Shown here in pieces: positions 10,573-18,832 of a stretch of DNA of 64,000 nucleotides. The translations under genes were made by a program, and so were the position numbers. Under the pieces are notes generated by a model that made no database searches, was not told where the DNA came from, and was given only the letters and a program-made list of their open reading frames with translations. Numbering within the stretch: the stretch's first letter is position 1; the number at the start of each line of letters is the position of its first letter. Source of the DNA: Microbispora oryzae (lineage in GTDB: Bacteria; Actinomycetota; Actinomycetes; Streptosporangiales; Streptosporangiaceae); contig NZ_JAFCNB010000002.1 in NCBI RefSeq assembly GCF_017896165.1, positions 496,001 to 560,000 on the forward strand, read 5' to 3'.

Positions 10573-10620
10573 TCAGGCTGCGCGCCTGCGAAGTACTACG
10601 AGGATCCCACCGCTGTGCAT
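10573..10620 (-). CDS. ilvB leader peptide (15 aa)
   Basis: The peptide is [15 protein letters not shown]. It has five consecutive branched-chain residues, Ile-Leu-Val-Val-Leu (codons ATC CTC GTA GTA CTT), matching the three end products of the pathway. Ribosome stalling here when charged tRNA is scarce would favour the anti-terminator and allow ilvB transcription. Similar leaders precede ilvB in Streptomyces and Corynebacterium. The ATG lies 6 nt after a -10-like element, so the mRNA is probably leaderless. Confidence 0.88.
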   Translation of the reverse strand: MHSGGILVVLRRRAA

Positions 10621-10626
10621 GCCTAC

Positions 10627-10656
10627 ACCATGTCCGATCGACCGCCCCCGCGTCAA
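10627..10656 (-). promoter_or_regulatory. ilvBHC promoter (leaderless start)
   Basis: On the minus strand TTGACG (complement of 10651-10656) and CATGGT (complement of 10627-10632) are spaced by 18 bp. The leader-peptide ATG begins 6 nt after the -10 element, so transcription should start at or beside it. Confidence 0.6.
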
Positions 10657-10713
10657 ATCATGTGGGACGCCCATCTCACACTCTGAAACCGGGCGAAACG
10701 GGTGACGCGTGGG

Positions 10714-13437
10714 TCAGGCCGTGTTCTGGAGGGTCGTTCGCATGAGGGAGTCGACGCTCCTGGCCGTCATGGGACGCGCGACCAGGTAGCCCTGACCCCG
10801 GGTGCAGCCCATCTCCCGCAGCAGTTCGAGCTGCTCGGGCCGTTCGATGCCCTCCGCCACGACGATCAGCCCGAGGTCGTGCCCGAGCCGGACGATCGTG
10901 CGGGTCAGCAGGGTCAGCGTCTCGTCGCGCCCCAGCCCGGAGACGAACGACGGATCGATCTTGATCATGTCGACGGGCAGCTGGCGCAGGAACGCGAGCG
11001 AGGCGTAGCCCGTGCCGAAGTCGTCGATCGCCAGCCGCACCCCGAGCGCGCGCAGCTCCGACAGCTTGGTGATGGTGTCGTCGGCGTCCTCGACGAGCAT
11101 CTCCTCGATGACCTCCAGCGTCAGCGCGCTGGCGGGCAGGCCGCTCTCGGCCAGCGCCTCGGAGACGCTCTCGACGAACCTCGGGGCGGTGATCTGGCGG
11201 GCGGACAGGTTCAGCGACAGCCCGATGTCCCACGAGGAGGCCCGCCACGCGGCCACCTCACGGCACGCCTCGCGCAGGATCCACTCGCTCAGCGGCACGA
11301 TGATCCCGGTGTCCTCGGCCGCGCCGAGGAACTGCTCGGGCGGGACGAACGTGCTCCCCCGCCACCAGCGCACCAGGGCCTCCACCGCCGTGACGCGGGA
11401 CGTGGCCAGGTCGACCACCGGCTGGTACTCGACCGCGAACTGGTTCTCGTGGAGGGCGCGCTGGAGATCGGTGGCGATCTCCAGGCGGCGTACGACGTCG
11501 GCGTGCATGTGGGTCGCGAAGACCTCCACCCGGCGCCCGCCCAGCTCCTTGGCGCGCGACATCGCGACATCGGCGTTGCGCAGCAGGTCGCCCGCGGGCA
11601 GGCCGTCCTCCGCGAAGGCGACGCCCACGCTCGCCGTGAGCGCGATGTCCCTGTCGGCCACGCGGAACGGATCGGTCGACACCGCCCGGACGAGCCGCTC
11701 GGCGAGGTCGATCGCGGTCTGGGCGTCCGAGCCCGCGGACCCGCCGCCCTCAAGCAGGATCGCGAACTCGTCGCCGCCCCACCGGGCCAGCGTGTCGTCG
11801 GCCCGTACGGCGGAGCGGAGCCTGCGGCCGGCCTGGCCGAGCAGGTAGTCGCCGCTCGCGTGGCCCACCGAGTCGTTGACCGCGGTGAAGCCGTCGAGGT
11901 CCAGGAAGATCACGGCGGTGCCGCCGGCCCGGCGGCTGAGCACGTCGCGGGCGCGCTCCTCGAAGTAGGCCCGGTTAGGCAACCCGGTGACGCCGTCGTG
12001 GAAGGTCAGGTGGGTGACCTGGTTGCGCAGCGCCACCTGGTCGGTCAGGTCGCGCACGGTCACCAGGATGAGCCCGTCGCCCCTGACGTGCCGGGTGGCG
12101 ACGGACTCGGTGGGCCTCCAGGTGCCGTCCGACGCCCGGACGCGGCAGGAGATCCGGCAACTGCCGTGCGGTTCCGTCCCGTCGTCGTCCGCCATCCGGC
12201 GCAGCAGCGCCTGGATGCCGGGCACGTCCTCCGGGTGCATGTAGTCGAAGATCGGACGCTGGGTCAGCTCGTCCGGCGGGTAGCCGTACGTCTCCTCGAC
12301 GCCGGGCCCGATCTCCTGGATCACCCCGTCGACGTCGACCACGAGCACCACGTCGCCGGTGTTCTCGGCGAGCTGGCGCAACTGCTGTTCCCCGACGTCG
12401 ACCAGGCGGCGCATCCCCGCCGTCTCCGCGAGCAGGACGAACAGCCGGCCGAGCAGGATGAGCACGGCCGAGGCGGCCACGACGGTCAGCGTGGCGTCAC
12501 GGCCGACGGCGTACAGCGCCACGGCGATCGTCGCGACCCCCGCGAGCGCGAGCGGCGCCGCCGTTGTCAGTGCGACCGGCAGTATCCGGCCGGGACGGTC
12601 GCGGGCGATCCACGGCGTCACGGCGATGGCCAGGAACGCGACCGGCGCGACGAGACCCGCGGGCAACGGCGGCTCGTCGCCCTTCATCCGGGACAGCGCG
12701 GTCGCGAACTCGCCGATCGTGATCGCGGCGAGCACACCGACACCGCTGAGCCCCACAAGACGGTTTCCGGCCCGGGACGCGATCACCGCGGGCGCCACCG
12801 CGCAGACCGCGAGGAGACAGACCACGGGAATGGCCAGTGTGGAGAAGAACGCCCCCGGCTCGTCGGCCTTGCGGAACGCGGGGCCGAGCACGGCGACCCA
12901 GGTCACCGCGAAGATGGCGGCGGCGCCGACGTAGGCGTCGACGGCCTGGCGGACCGGTCCCCTGCCGTAGGCCGGAGGCTGGACCGACAGGCCGGAGCCG
13001 ACGGCCAGCAACACCGAACCCCCCAGCATGAGCAGGTCGGCGAACGTGAGGACGAACGGCGTGCCGTCGGCGACCGGGCGCAGGCCGACGCCGAGGACCC
13101 AGGTGGCCGAGCCGGCGGAGAGCCAGCGCCAGGCGACCGGCTGCCGCCGGTGGGCGGGTGCCACGCGGGAGGCTGCGAGGAGGAGCGAGACGGCGGCGAG
13201 GAGACCCGTGACGACGCCCGCGACGGCCACGACTACGGCGGACGAGGCACCGGCGATCAGGACGGCGGCCACCGCCGCCGCGCCCAGACCGGCCGCGGCG
13301 GTGAGCGGGACCCGCGGGCCGCGCCTGCCTCTTCTCACCCGCCCCGCCTCCGCGTTCGTCGCCACCGTGCCCGCCGCCTCCACGGCGCGGGGTGGAGTCG
13401 CGTCGGCGTCGTCGCGTCCGGTGGGGTGTGATGGCAC
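10714..13437 (-). CDS. membrane GGDEF-EAL protein with PAS domain (c-di-GMP turnover)
   Basis: A 907-aa protein. Residues about 45-350 hold eight to ten hydrophobic segments. A PAS domain follows (about 355-470, LAENTGDVVLVVDVDG), then a GGDEF domain with intact RWGGDEFA and an EAL domain with TAVEALVRW and DDFGTGYASL. Both catalytic signatures look complete, so synthesis and hydrolysis of cyclic di-GMP are both possible. The PAS-GGDEF-EAL order resembles Streptomyces RmdA, with an added membrane part. The GTG start at 13437 is supported by GGGAGG just upstream. It begins 260 nt upstream of the ilv leader region but is separated from it by the ilv promoter. Confidence 0.93.
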   Translation of the reverse strand: MPSHPTGRDDADATPPRAVEAAGTVATNAEAGRVRRGRRGPRVPLTAAAGLGAAAVAAVLIAGASSAVVVAVAGVVTGLLAAVSLLLAASRVAPAHRRQPVAWRWLSAGSATWVLGVGLRPVADGTPFVLTFADLLMLGGSVLLAVGSGLSVQPPAYGRGPVRQAVDAYVGAAAIFAVTWVAVLGPAFRKADEPGAFFSTLAIPVVCLLAVCAVAPAVIASRAGNRLVGLSGVGVLAAITIGEFATALSRMKGDEPPLPAGLVAPVAFLAIAVTPWIARDRPGRILPVALTTAAPLALAGVATIAVALYAVGRDATLTVVAASAVLILLGRLFVLLAETAGMRRLVDVGEQQLRQLAENTGDVVLVVDVDGVIQEIGPGVEETYGYPPDELTQRPIFDYMHPEDVPGIQALLRRMADDDGTEPHGSCRISCRVRASDGTWRPTESVATRHVRGDGLILVTVRDLTDQVALRNQVTHLTFHDGVTGLPNRAYFEERARDVLSRRAGGTAVIFLDLDGFTAVNDSVGHASGDYLLGQAGRRLRSAVRADDTLARWGGDEFAILLEGGGSAGSDAQTAIDLAERLVRAVSTDPFRVADRDIALTASVGVAFAEDGLPAGDLLRNADVAMSRAKELGGRRVEVFATHMHADVVRRLEIATDLQRALHENQFAVEYQPVVDLATSRVTAVEALVRWWRGSTFVPPEQFLGAAEDTGIIVPLSEWILREACREVAAWRASSWDIGLSLNLSARQITAPRFVESVSEALAESGLPASALTLEVIEEMLVEDADDTITKLSELRALGVRLAIDDFGTGYASLAFLRQLPVDMIKIDPSFVSGLGRDETLTLLTRTIVRLGHDLGLIVVAEGIERPEQLELLREMGCTRGQGYLVARPMTARSVDSLMRTTLQNTA

Positions 13438-13558
13438 TGCCCCTCCCGTCCTCGACTCGGCTTTACTCTCCCTGTCACATGGCCAGTGTGCGCACTGCCG
13501 CTGATCGAGAGGGGGACAACCGCCGAGTCGTCACCGATCCGATAAGGAGCAGCGCCCG

Positions 13559-13630
13559 ATGAGCATCACCGTACGCACCCCAGGTCACGGGGCAGCCACG
13601 TTCCGGAATCCTTCGCGGAGCGGTCAGTAG
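13559..13630 (+). CDS. possible 23-aa small ORF with strong ribosome site
   Basis: AAGGAG lies 9 nt before the ATG of MSITVRTPGHGAATFRNP and the frame ends at 13630. The first residues resemble the start of some acetyltransferases, so it could be a gene remnant rather than a working small protein. It overlaps the 3' end of the convergent dehydrogenase by 7 nt. Confidence 0.25.
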   Translation: MSITVRTPGHGAATFRNPSRSGQ

Positions 13631-14544
13631 TGCCCGGTGATCATGTTAGCCAGGCTTTCCCCGGCGAGATAACGGATGACCTGCTCGCGGACCATCTTCC
13701 TGATCCTCCGTACGGAGGCGGGCGTGCTGCCCGCGACGTGCGGGGTGATGAAGACGCCCGGCGCCGTCCACAGCGGATGACCGGGAGGCAGCGGCTCGAC
13801 CGGCGCCACGTCCAGCGCGGCCCGCAGCCGGCCGGTCCCGAGCTCGGCGACCAGCGCGTCCGCGTCCACCACCGAGCCGCGGGCGGCGTTCACCAGCAGG
13901 GCGCCGTCCTTCATCGCGGCCAGGAACTCCGCGTCGACCAGGCCGGCCGTGTCGGGGGTCGCGGGCACGAGCAGGACCACCACGTCGGCGGCCGGCAGGA
14001 GGGCGGGCAGCTCGTCCTGGCCGTGCACGCCCGGCCGGGCGGCGCGGGCCACCCGGACGATCTCCACCTCGAACCCCTCCAGGCGCCTCTCCAGCGCCTC
14101 TCCGATCGAGCCGTATCCGACGATCAGGACGGTGGAGTCGGCCAGCACGCCGGTGTGGTGGTAGGTCCACTCGCCGCGCGCCTGCGCCGCGGCGAAGCCG
14201 GGGAACTCGCGCAGGACCGCGATCATCGCCCCTGCGGCCCACTCGGCGGTGCCCGCGTCGTGGACGCCCCTGGCGTTGCACAGGACGGCGTGCCCGGGCA
14301 TATGCGGCAGGTACGGCTCCACCCCGGCGGTCACGGTCTGGACCAGCCGGAGCCCGCTCATCCGGCGTAGCAGTCCCGGCAGGTCGGGCACCGGGATCAG
14401 CGGCGGCACCCACACCTCGACCTCTTCTGGCGGGCCGGGGAGCGGGCCGGTCCCGTCGTAGACCGAGCACCGCAGCGGGGGCAGCCCGTCCGGCAGGTCC
14501 GACAGCCCGTCCGCGATGTCCTGTGAGGCGACCCAGATGTGCAC
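13624..14544 (-). CDS. D-2-hydroxyacid dehydrogenase family protein
   Basis: A 306-aa NAD(P)-dependent dehydrogenase of the D-isomer-specific 2-hydroxyacid family. VLIVGYGSIGEAL is the Rossmann glycine loop. NAARGSVVDADAL, then the Asp-containing DVAPVEPLPPGHPLW and ITPHVAGST (catalytic His), follow the family order. Substrate is unknown (glyoxylate/hydroxypyruvate reductase-like is plausible). The ATG at 14544 lies 9 nt after the VanW-family stop, so the two probably form an operon. Confidence 0.9.
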   Translation of the reverse strand: MHIWVASQDIADGLSDLPDGLPPLRCSVYDGTGPLPGPPEEVEVWVPPLIPVPDLPGLLRRMSGLRLVQTVTAGVEPYLPHMPGHAVLCNARGVHDAGTAEWAAGAMIAVLREFPGFAAAQARGEWTYHHTGVLADSTVLIVGYGSIGEALERRLEGFEVEIVRVARAARPGVHGQDELPALLPAADVVVLLVPATPDTAGLVDAEFLAAMKDGALLVNAARGSVVDADALVAELGTGRLRAALDVAPVEPLPPGHPLWTAPGVFITPHVAGSTPASVRRIRKMVREQVIRYLAGESLANMITGHY

Positions 14545-14553
14545 GAGGACAAC

Positions 14554-16554
14554 TTAGGGCACGGCGGTGGGACGCTGCTTCTGCGGATTCCCGTGCCCCC
14601 GCCGCGCCTCCACGGAACGTCCCCTCGCGTGATCGGCCGACCGTGCCCTCGCGTGGCCTGTCGAACGCCCCCTCGCCTGGGCGGAACTTCCCCGCGGCTG
14701 GACGGCCGAGCGCCCCTCCGCTCGGGCGGTCGGCCGGGCGCCGGCGGCGCCGCCATCCGGAACCGCCGTGCTCCGCTTCGCCGGGTGTGCCACGGAGGTT
14801 CGCGGCGCCGTCTCCTGCCGCCTGGTGCTCCACAGCGTCACGGTCAGCGTGCCGTTGGCGGCGACGGCCTGGATCAGGACGCCGTGGGACGAGTCGTTCT
14901 TCCAGACGAGATCGGGCTCCGGATAGCTGACGGCGGCGTCCATGCTGCCCGCGACCGGGCTGTCCGGCCGGGTGAAGTCCACTCCCTCGAACCCGGCGCG
15001 CAGCAGCGCGTTCAGCAGCGTGGTCGCGAACTGCGACATGCCCGGGACGTCCGAACCGGCGACCCCCCGGATCGTGGTCGCCGCCATGCCGGTGAACCCA
15101 CGGGAGGGGTCACGCCTGCCGAGATCGGCGTTGAGGGAGAACGTCCGCCCCGGCGGGACGAGACGGCCGTCGAGCAGCCGGGCGGCGGTCTCGATGTTCC
15201 GCGCGACCGGCGGGCAGCACGCGTAGGACGTGGAGAACGCGCCGACCCGCTCGGTGACCCCCATGCGCAGCGCGTCCGCGTCCGAGATCCTGGGCGGGCC
15301 GTCGACGACCGCCACGGGAACCAGGCCGCGCCCGTCGTCGAGGGCCCGGACGACGTCGGCCGCCAGGCGATCGGTGTCGATCATGAGTCCCGGTCGCCCG
15401 TGGACCAGGACCGGCCGGCCGCCGGACACCGTGAACGACGCGTTCCTGGCGGCGCGGTCCGGGCCAACCAGCTGGGATTCCAGATCGGCCACCGCGTCGG
15501 CGGCGTCGAACCGGGGACGCAGGTCGACCCCCCGCGGGTCGAAGGTCAGGTGACGCGCGATGACCGTGGGCGACATGGTGGCCGACGCCGACCCCGTGGT
15601 CAGGGTGATCGGGGCCGACACGGCCTTCCGCGCCCACTCCACGGCGCGCCTCACCTCCATGCGGGGCACTGTGGGCTGCTCCCTGATCACGGTCACCGGC
15701 ACGACGCGGTCCGGGCTGAGGTAGGCGTCCCGGATCCGCGCCGCCACGGCGGCGCGGTCGATCCTGCGGCCCGCTCTGGGATAGACGGGCACCGGGACGA
15801 GTCCCTTGAACGTGACGCCGCCCTCCTGGTCCGGCTCCTCCACCGGTCCGGCGACGTACGCGCGCACGGCGGCGGCCAGTTTGGCCTCGTCGACCGACAC
15901 CACCGGGGCGGCCTCCCGGGTGCCGGTCAGCGCCCCCCAGACCGCGACCGGATTGGGGAAGGCCGTCACCGCCCGCCGTACGGTCGCCTCGACGTCGAGG
16001 GAGAGGCCGGCGGCCTGGGGGTCGACCGTGAGCCGGCGGGTGCCCTGCCGGAGTATGACGGGTGTGCGGGTCAGGGCGTACAACCGTTCCCGGAGCGTCT
16101 GGGCCGCCTCGGCCTCGTTCTGCCCGCCCACGTCGACGCCGAGGATCATGGTCCCGGGAAGGATCCGGCCCGCCATCGACACGGCGGGCACGAGGTAGGT
16201 GAGCAGGAGCAGCGAGAACAGGCCGATCAACCCGTAGCGGAGCAGATGTCCGCGTGGCTCGTGCTCCGGCGTCAGGAGCGCGACCTGCGGCTCCTCCCGG
16301 ATCACCGTCTCGGCGACCGGCCAGGGCTCCACCGGCCGCGCCGGCGGCAGGACGCTCTTACGGGGCTTCGGGGCGGGCGCCGGGTGGGGCGGGCGCTCGG
16401 CGAAGATGTCGGCCGACACCCCGCGCGGCAACGAGCCGGATCCGCGGCGCACCGGATGCCGGTGGGTCGAGGAGGCGGGAGGAGACGGGACGGCCTCAGA
16501 CGCCGCCGCGGACGGTTCCGGCGGCGGATCTGTGGACGCTCCGGCGTTCCGCAC
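14554..16554 (-). CDS. VanW family membrane-anchored protein
   Basis: A 666-aa protein. A ~105-residue Pro-rich cytoplasmic N-terminus precedes one transmembrane segment (YGLIGLFSLLLLTYLVPAV). Two peptidoglycan-binding-like (PG_binding_4) repeats follow, then the VanW domain (FSTSYACCPPVARNIETAARLLDG; PGRTFSLNADLG; GMSQFATTLLNALLRAGF). The last ~80 residues are an Arg/Ala/Ser-rich basic tail with degenerate RGRS/RARS repeats, unusual for the family. VanW proteins are associated with the cell wall but their biochemistry is unsettled. The start is GTG 16554 with GGAGGAG 9 nt upstream. Confidence 0.9.
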   Translation of the reverse strand: MRNAGASTDPPPEPSAAASEAVPSPPASSTHRHPVRRGSGSLPRGVSADIFAERPPHPAPAPKPRKSVLPPARPVEPWPVAETVIREEPQVALLTPEHEPRGHLLRYGLIGLFSLLLLTYLVPAVSMAGRILPGTMILGVDVGGQNEAEAAQTLRERLYALTRTPVILRQGTRRLTVDPQAAGLSLDVEATVRRAVTAFPNPVAVWGALTGTREAAPVVSVDEAKLAAAVRAYVAGPVEEPDQEGGVTFKGLVPVPVYPRAGRRIDRAAVAARIRDAYLSPDRVVPVTVIREQPTVPRMEVRRAVEWARKAVSAPITLTTGSASATMSPTVIARHLTFDPRGVDLRPRFDAADAVADLESQLVGPDRAARNASFTVSGGRPVLVHGRPGLMIDTDRLAADVVRALDDGRGLVPVAVVDGPPRISDADALRMGVTERVGAFSTSYACCPPVARNIETAARLLDGRLVPPGRTFSLNADLGRRDPSRGFTGMAATTIRGVAGSDVPGMSQFATTLLNALLRAGFEGVDFTRPDSPVAGSMDAAVSYPEPDLVWKNDSSHGVLIQAVAANGTLTVTLWSTRRQETAPRTSVAHPAKRSTAVPDGGAAGARPTARAEGRSAVQPRGSSAQARGRSTGHARARSADHARGRSVEARRGHGNPQKQRPTAVP

Positions 16555-16691
16555 GCCTGGGTCTCCTCCGGCTCGGGCTGAAACTCCGTTCAGTCAACCG
16601 TAAAGCACCCTCAGCTGTATATGCCGGAAAGGCGCGACCTTCCCCACAGATTTGGATCTTTCGCGCAGGACGGCCACACGAGCGACCGGAA

Positions 16692-16720
16692 AGGGCCCGC
16701 TCCGGCGGGAGGCGGGCCCT
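16692..16720 (-). terminator. hairpin terminator of the gat operon
   Basis: AGGGCCCGC (16692-16700) pairs with GCGGGCCCT (16712-16720), extended by TCC/GGA around a 4-nt loop with one bulged G. It starts 17 nt past the gatB stop. Confidence 0.65.
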
Positions 16721-16736
16721 CACGCGTTATCCGGGG

Positions 16737-18245
16737 CTACTCCTGGACGCCGAGCCTCTCCAGGATGAGCTCACGCGCGCGGCCCGCGTCGGCCTTGCCG
16801 CGGCTGGCCTTCATCACGCCGCCGACCAGCGCGCCCACCGCCGCGATCTTGCCCGAGCGGACCTTGTCCGCCGCGTCGGCGTTCGCCGCGAGCACCTGGT
16901 CGATCAGCGCGGCCAGCTCGCCCTCGTCGTTGACGATCCGCAGGCCCCGCTTCTCGACGACCTCCTCCGGGCCGCCCTCGCCCGCGAGCACCCCTTCGAG
17001 CACCTGACGGGCCAGCTTGTCGTTCAGGGCGCCCGAGGCGACCAGTTCGGTCACCTTCGCGACCTGAGCGGGCGTGATCGGCAGGTCGGCGAGCGCGGCG
17101 CCGGACTCGTTCGCCCGGCGGGCCAGCTCGCCCATCCACCACTTCCGCGCGTCAGCCGCCGGAGCTCCCGCCGCGACCGTGGCCTCCACCAGGTCGATCG
17201 CGTCGGCGTTGTGCATGGCGGCCATGTCGAGGTCGGAGACGCCCCACTCCTGCTGCAGGCGCCGGCGCCGGACCGTCGGCAGCTCGGGCAGCGCCGCCTT
17301 CAGCGAGGCGACCCACTCGGGGTCCGGCGCCATCGGCAGCAGGTCGGGCTCGGGGAAGTAGCGGTAGTCCTGCGCCTCCTCCTTGGACCGTCCCGACGTG
17401 GTCAGCCCCGTGTCCTCGTGGAAGTGGCGGGTCTCCTGGATGATCCGGCCGCCGGAGGCGAGGACCGCCGCCTGCCGCTCGATCTCACCCCGGACCGCCC
17501 GCTCGACGCTGCGGAGCGAGTTGACGTTCTTGGTCTCGGTGCGGGTGCCCCACTCGGACGAGCCGCGCGGCATCAGCGAGACGTTCACGTCGCACCGCAG
17601 CGAGCCCTGCTCCATCCGGACGTCGGAGACGCCGAGGGACCGCATCACCTCGCGCAGCTCGGTGACGTACGCCTTGGCGATCTCGGGGGCCATCCGGTCG
17701 GTGCCGGGGATCGGCTTGGTGACGATCTCGACCAGCGGGATGCCGGCCCGGTTGTAGTCGACGATCGAGTAGTCGGCGCCGTGGATCCGCCCGGTCGCCC
17801 CGCCGACGTGCGTCGACTTGCCGGTGTCCTCCTCCAGGTGGACCCGCTCGATCCCGATGCGGACCGTCGCGCCGTCCACCTCGACGTCCAGGTAGCCGTC
17901 CGTGCACAGCGGCTCGTCGTACTGGCTGATCTGGTAGTTCTTCGGCATGTCCGGATAGAAGTAGTTCTTCCGGGCGAAGCGGCACCACGTGGCGATCGTG
18001 CAGTTCAGCGCCAGGCCGATCCGGATCGTCGACTCGATCGCCTTCTCGTTCGCCACCGGCAGCGAGCCGGGCAAAGCCAGGCACACCGGGCAGACATGGG
18101 TGTTCGGCGGCGCCCCGAACGTGGTCGAGCAGCCGCAGAACATCTTCGAGGCGGTGCCCAGCTCGACGTGCGTCTCCAGCCCCAGCACCGGCTCGAAGCG
18201 CTCCAGCGCCTCGTCGTACGGCATGAGCGTCACAGTGCTGCTCAC
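16737..18245 (-). CDS. gatB: Asp-tRNA(Asn)/Glu-tRNA(Gln) amidotransferase subunit B
   Basis: GatB binds misacylated Glu-tRNA(Gln) or Asp-tRNA(Asn) and phosphorylates it for amidation with ammonia from GatA. The 502-aa protein has the conserved GLETHVEL start, the cysteine cluster CGCSTTFG and [27 protein letters not shown], and the C-terminal YqeY-like helical domain. The GTG at 18245 overlaps the TGA of the upstream DUF4276-like gene by 4 nt (GTGA). Translation of this essential gene is therefore probably coupled to the inserted pair. Confidence 0.97.
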   Translation of the reverse strand: MSSTVTLMPYDEALERFEPVLGLETHVELGTASKMFCGCSTTFGAPPNTHVCPVCLALPGSLPVANEKAIESTIRIGLALNCTIATWCRFARKNYFYPDMPKNYQISQYDEPLCTDGYLDVEVDGATVRIGIERVHLEEDTGKSTHVGGATGRIHGADYSIVDYNRAGIPLVEIVTKPIPGTDRMAPEIAKAYVTELREVMRSLGVSDVRMEQGSLRCDVNVSLMPRGSSEWGTRTETKNVNSLRSVERAVRGEIERQAAVLASGGRIIQETRHFHEDTGLTTSGRSKEEAQDYRYFPEPDLLPMAPDPEWVASLKAALPELPTVRRRRLQQEWGVSDLDMAAMHNADAIDLVEATVAAGAPAADARKWWMGELARRANESGAALADLPITPAQVAKVTELVASGALNDKLARQVLEGVLAGEGGPEEVVEKRGLRIVNDEGELAALIDQVLAANADAADKVRSGKIAAVGALVGGVMKASRGKADAGRARELILERLGVQE

Positions 18246-18832
18246 AGGTAACCCAGTCCCTTCAATGCGTTCCTCGCGTCGGAGACCCAGTCCGCGTACG
18301 CGGGCACCTGGGCGAGAACGTCGAGGTCGATGTTACGAGCGATGTATTCGAAGTAGTCACGAACGGGTTTGCCGCGGCGTGGCGCCACCTCGGCGAGGAC
18401 CCGCTTGGGATCTAAGATCTTCTCGACGTCCCGCGGCCGGGCGGGCAGCCGTCCCTGGTCACTGCCGCTCAACCGGCGCCATACGCCGGCGTCCGCGAGG
18501 AGCCACGCCTCGGTCTCCTGAACCGGCACCAGCGCGATCACCGGTGTGGGCAATCCCGAGTCGCGCACGACCCGGTCCGCCTTATCCCGCTCCCTGTGGT
18601 CGTTGTGCACGAAGAGCAGGTGGCAGTCGCTCGCCAGCTCGCGCAGCGCGTCGGTCGTCCTGCCGTGGTCGTAGATCGATCGGCAGGTGCCGATCTCGGT
18701 GCTCTCTACATCGACCGCGCACCGAGAGGACTGCGCGGTTAGCTCACGAAGCTGCCGCGAGATCACCACACCGAGGAAGACCTCGTCGGTCTCCCCCTCG
18801 GCGATCAGTCCGGGCACCAGCGGCCTGCTCAT
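18242..18832 (-). CDS. DUF4276-like (TOPRIM-type) protein paired with AAA ATPase
   Basis: A 196-aa protein. [10 protein letters not shown] near the N-terminus, [15 protein letters not shown] in the middle and [12 protein letters not shown] after it match the three motifs of DUF4276. These correspond to the acidic residues of a TOPRIM-like metal site (known for the superfamily; catalysis here is inferred). It overlaps the upstream ATPase by 4 nt (ATGA) and gatB by 4 nt. ATPase plus TOPRIM-type partners occur in phage-defence systems such as PARIS, but this pair belongs to no system I can name. Base composition is lower in GC than flanking gat genes, suggesting acquisition. Confidence 0.75.
   Translation of the reverse strand: MSRPLVPGLIAEGETDEVFLGVVISRQLRELTAQSSRCAVDVESTEIGTCRSIYDHGRTTDALRELASDCHLLFVHNDHRERDKADRVVRDSGLPTPVIALVPVQETEAWLLADAGVWRRLSGSDQGRLPARPRDVEKILDPKRVLAEVAPRRGKPVRDYFEYIARNIDLDVLAQVPAYADWVSDARNALKGLGYL

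Noticed and set aside
10702..13431. 909-codon plus-strand frame opposite the first GGDEF-EAL gene
   Set aside because: It is the antisense shadow of a gene with complete catalytic motifs; it has no domain or ribosome site of its own.
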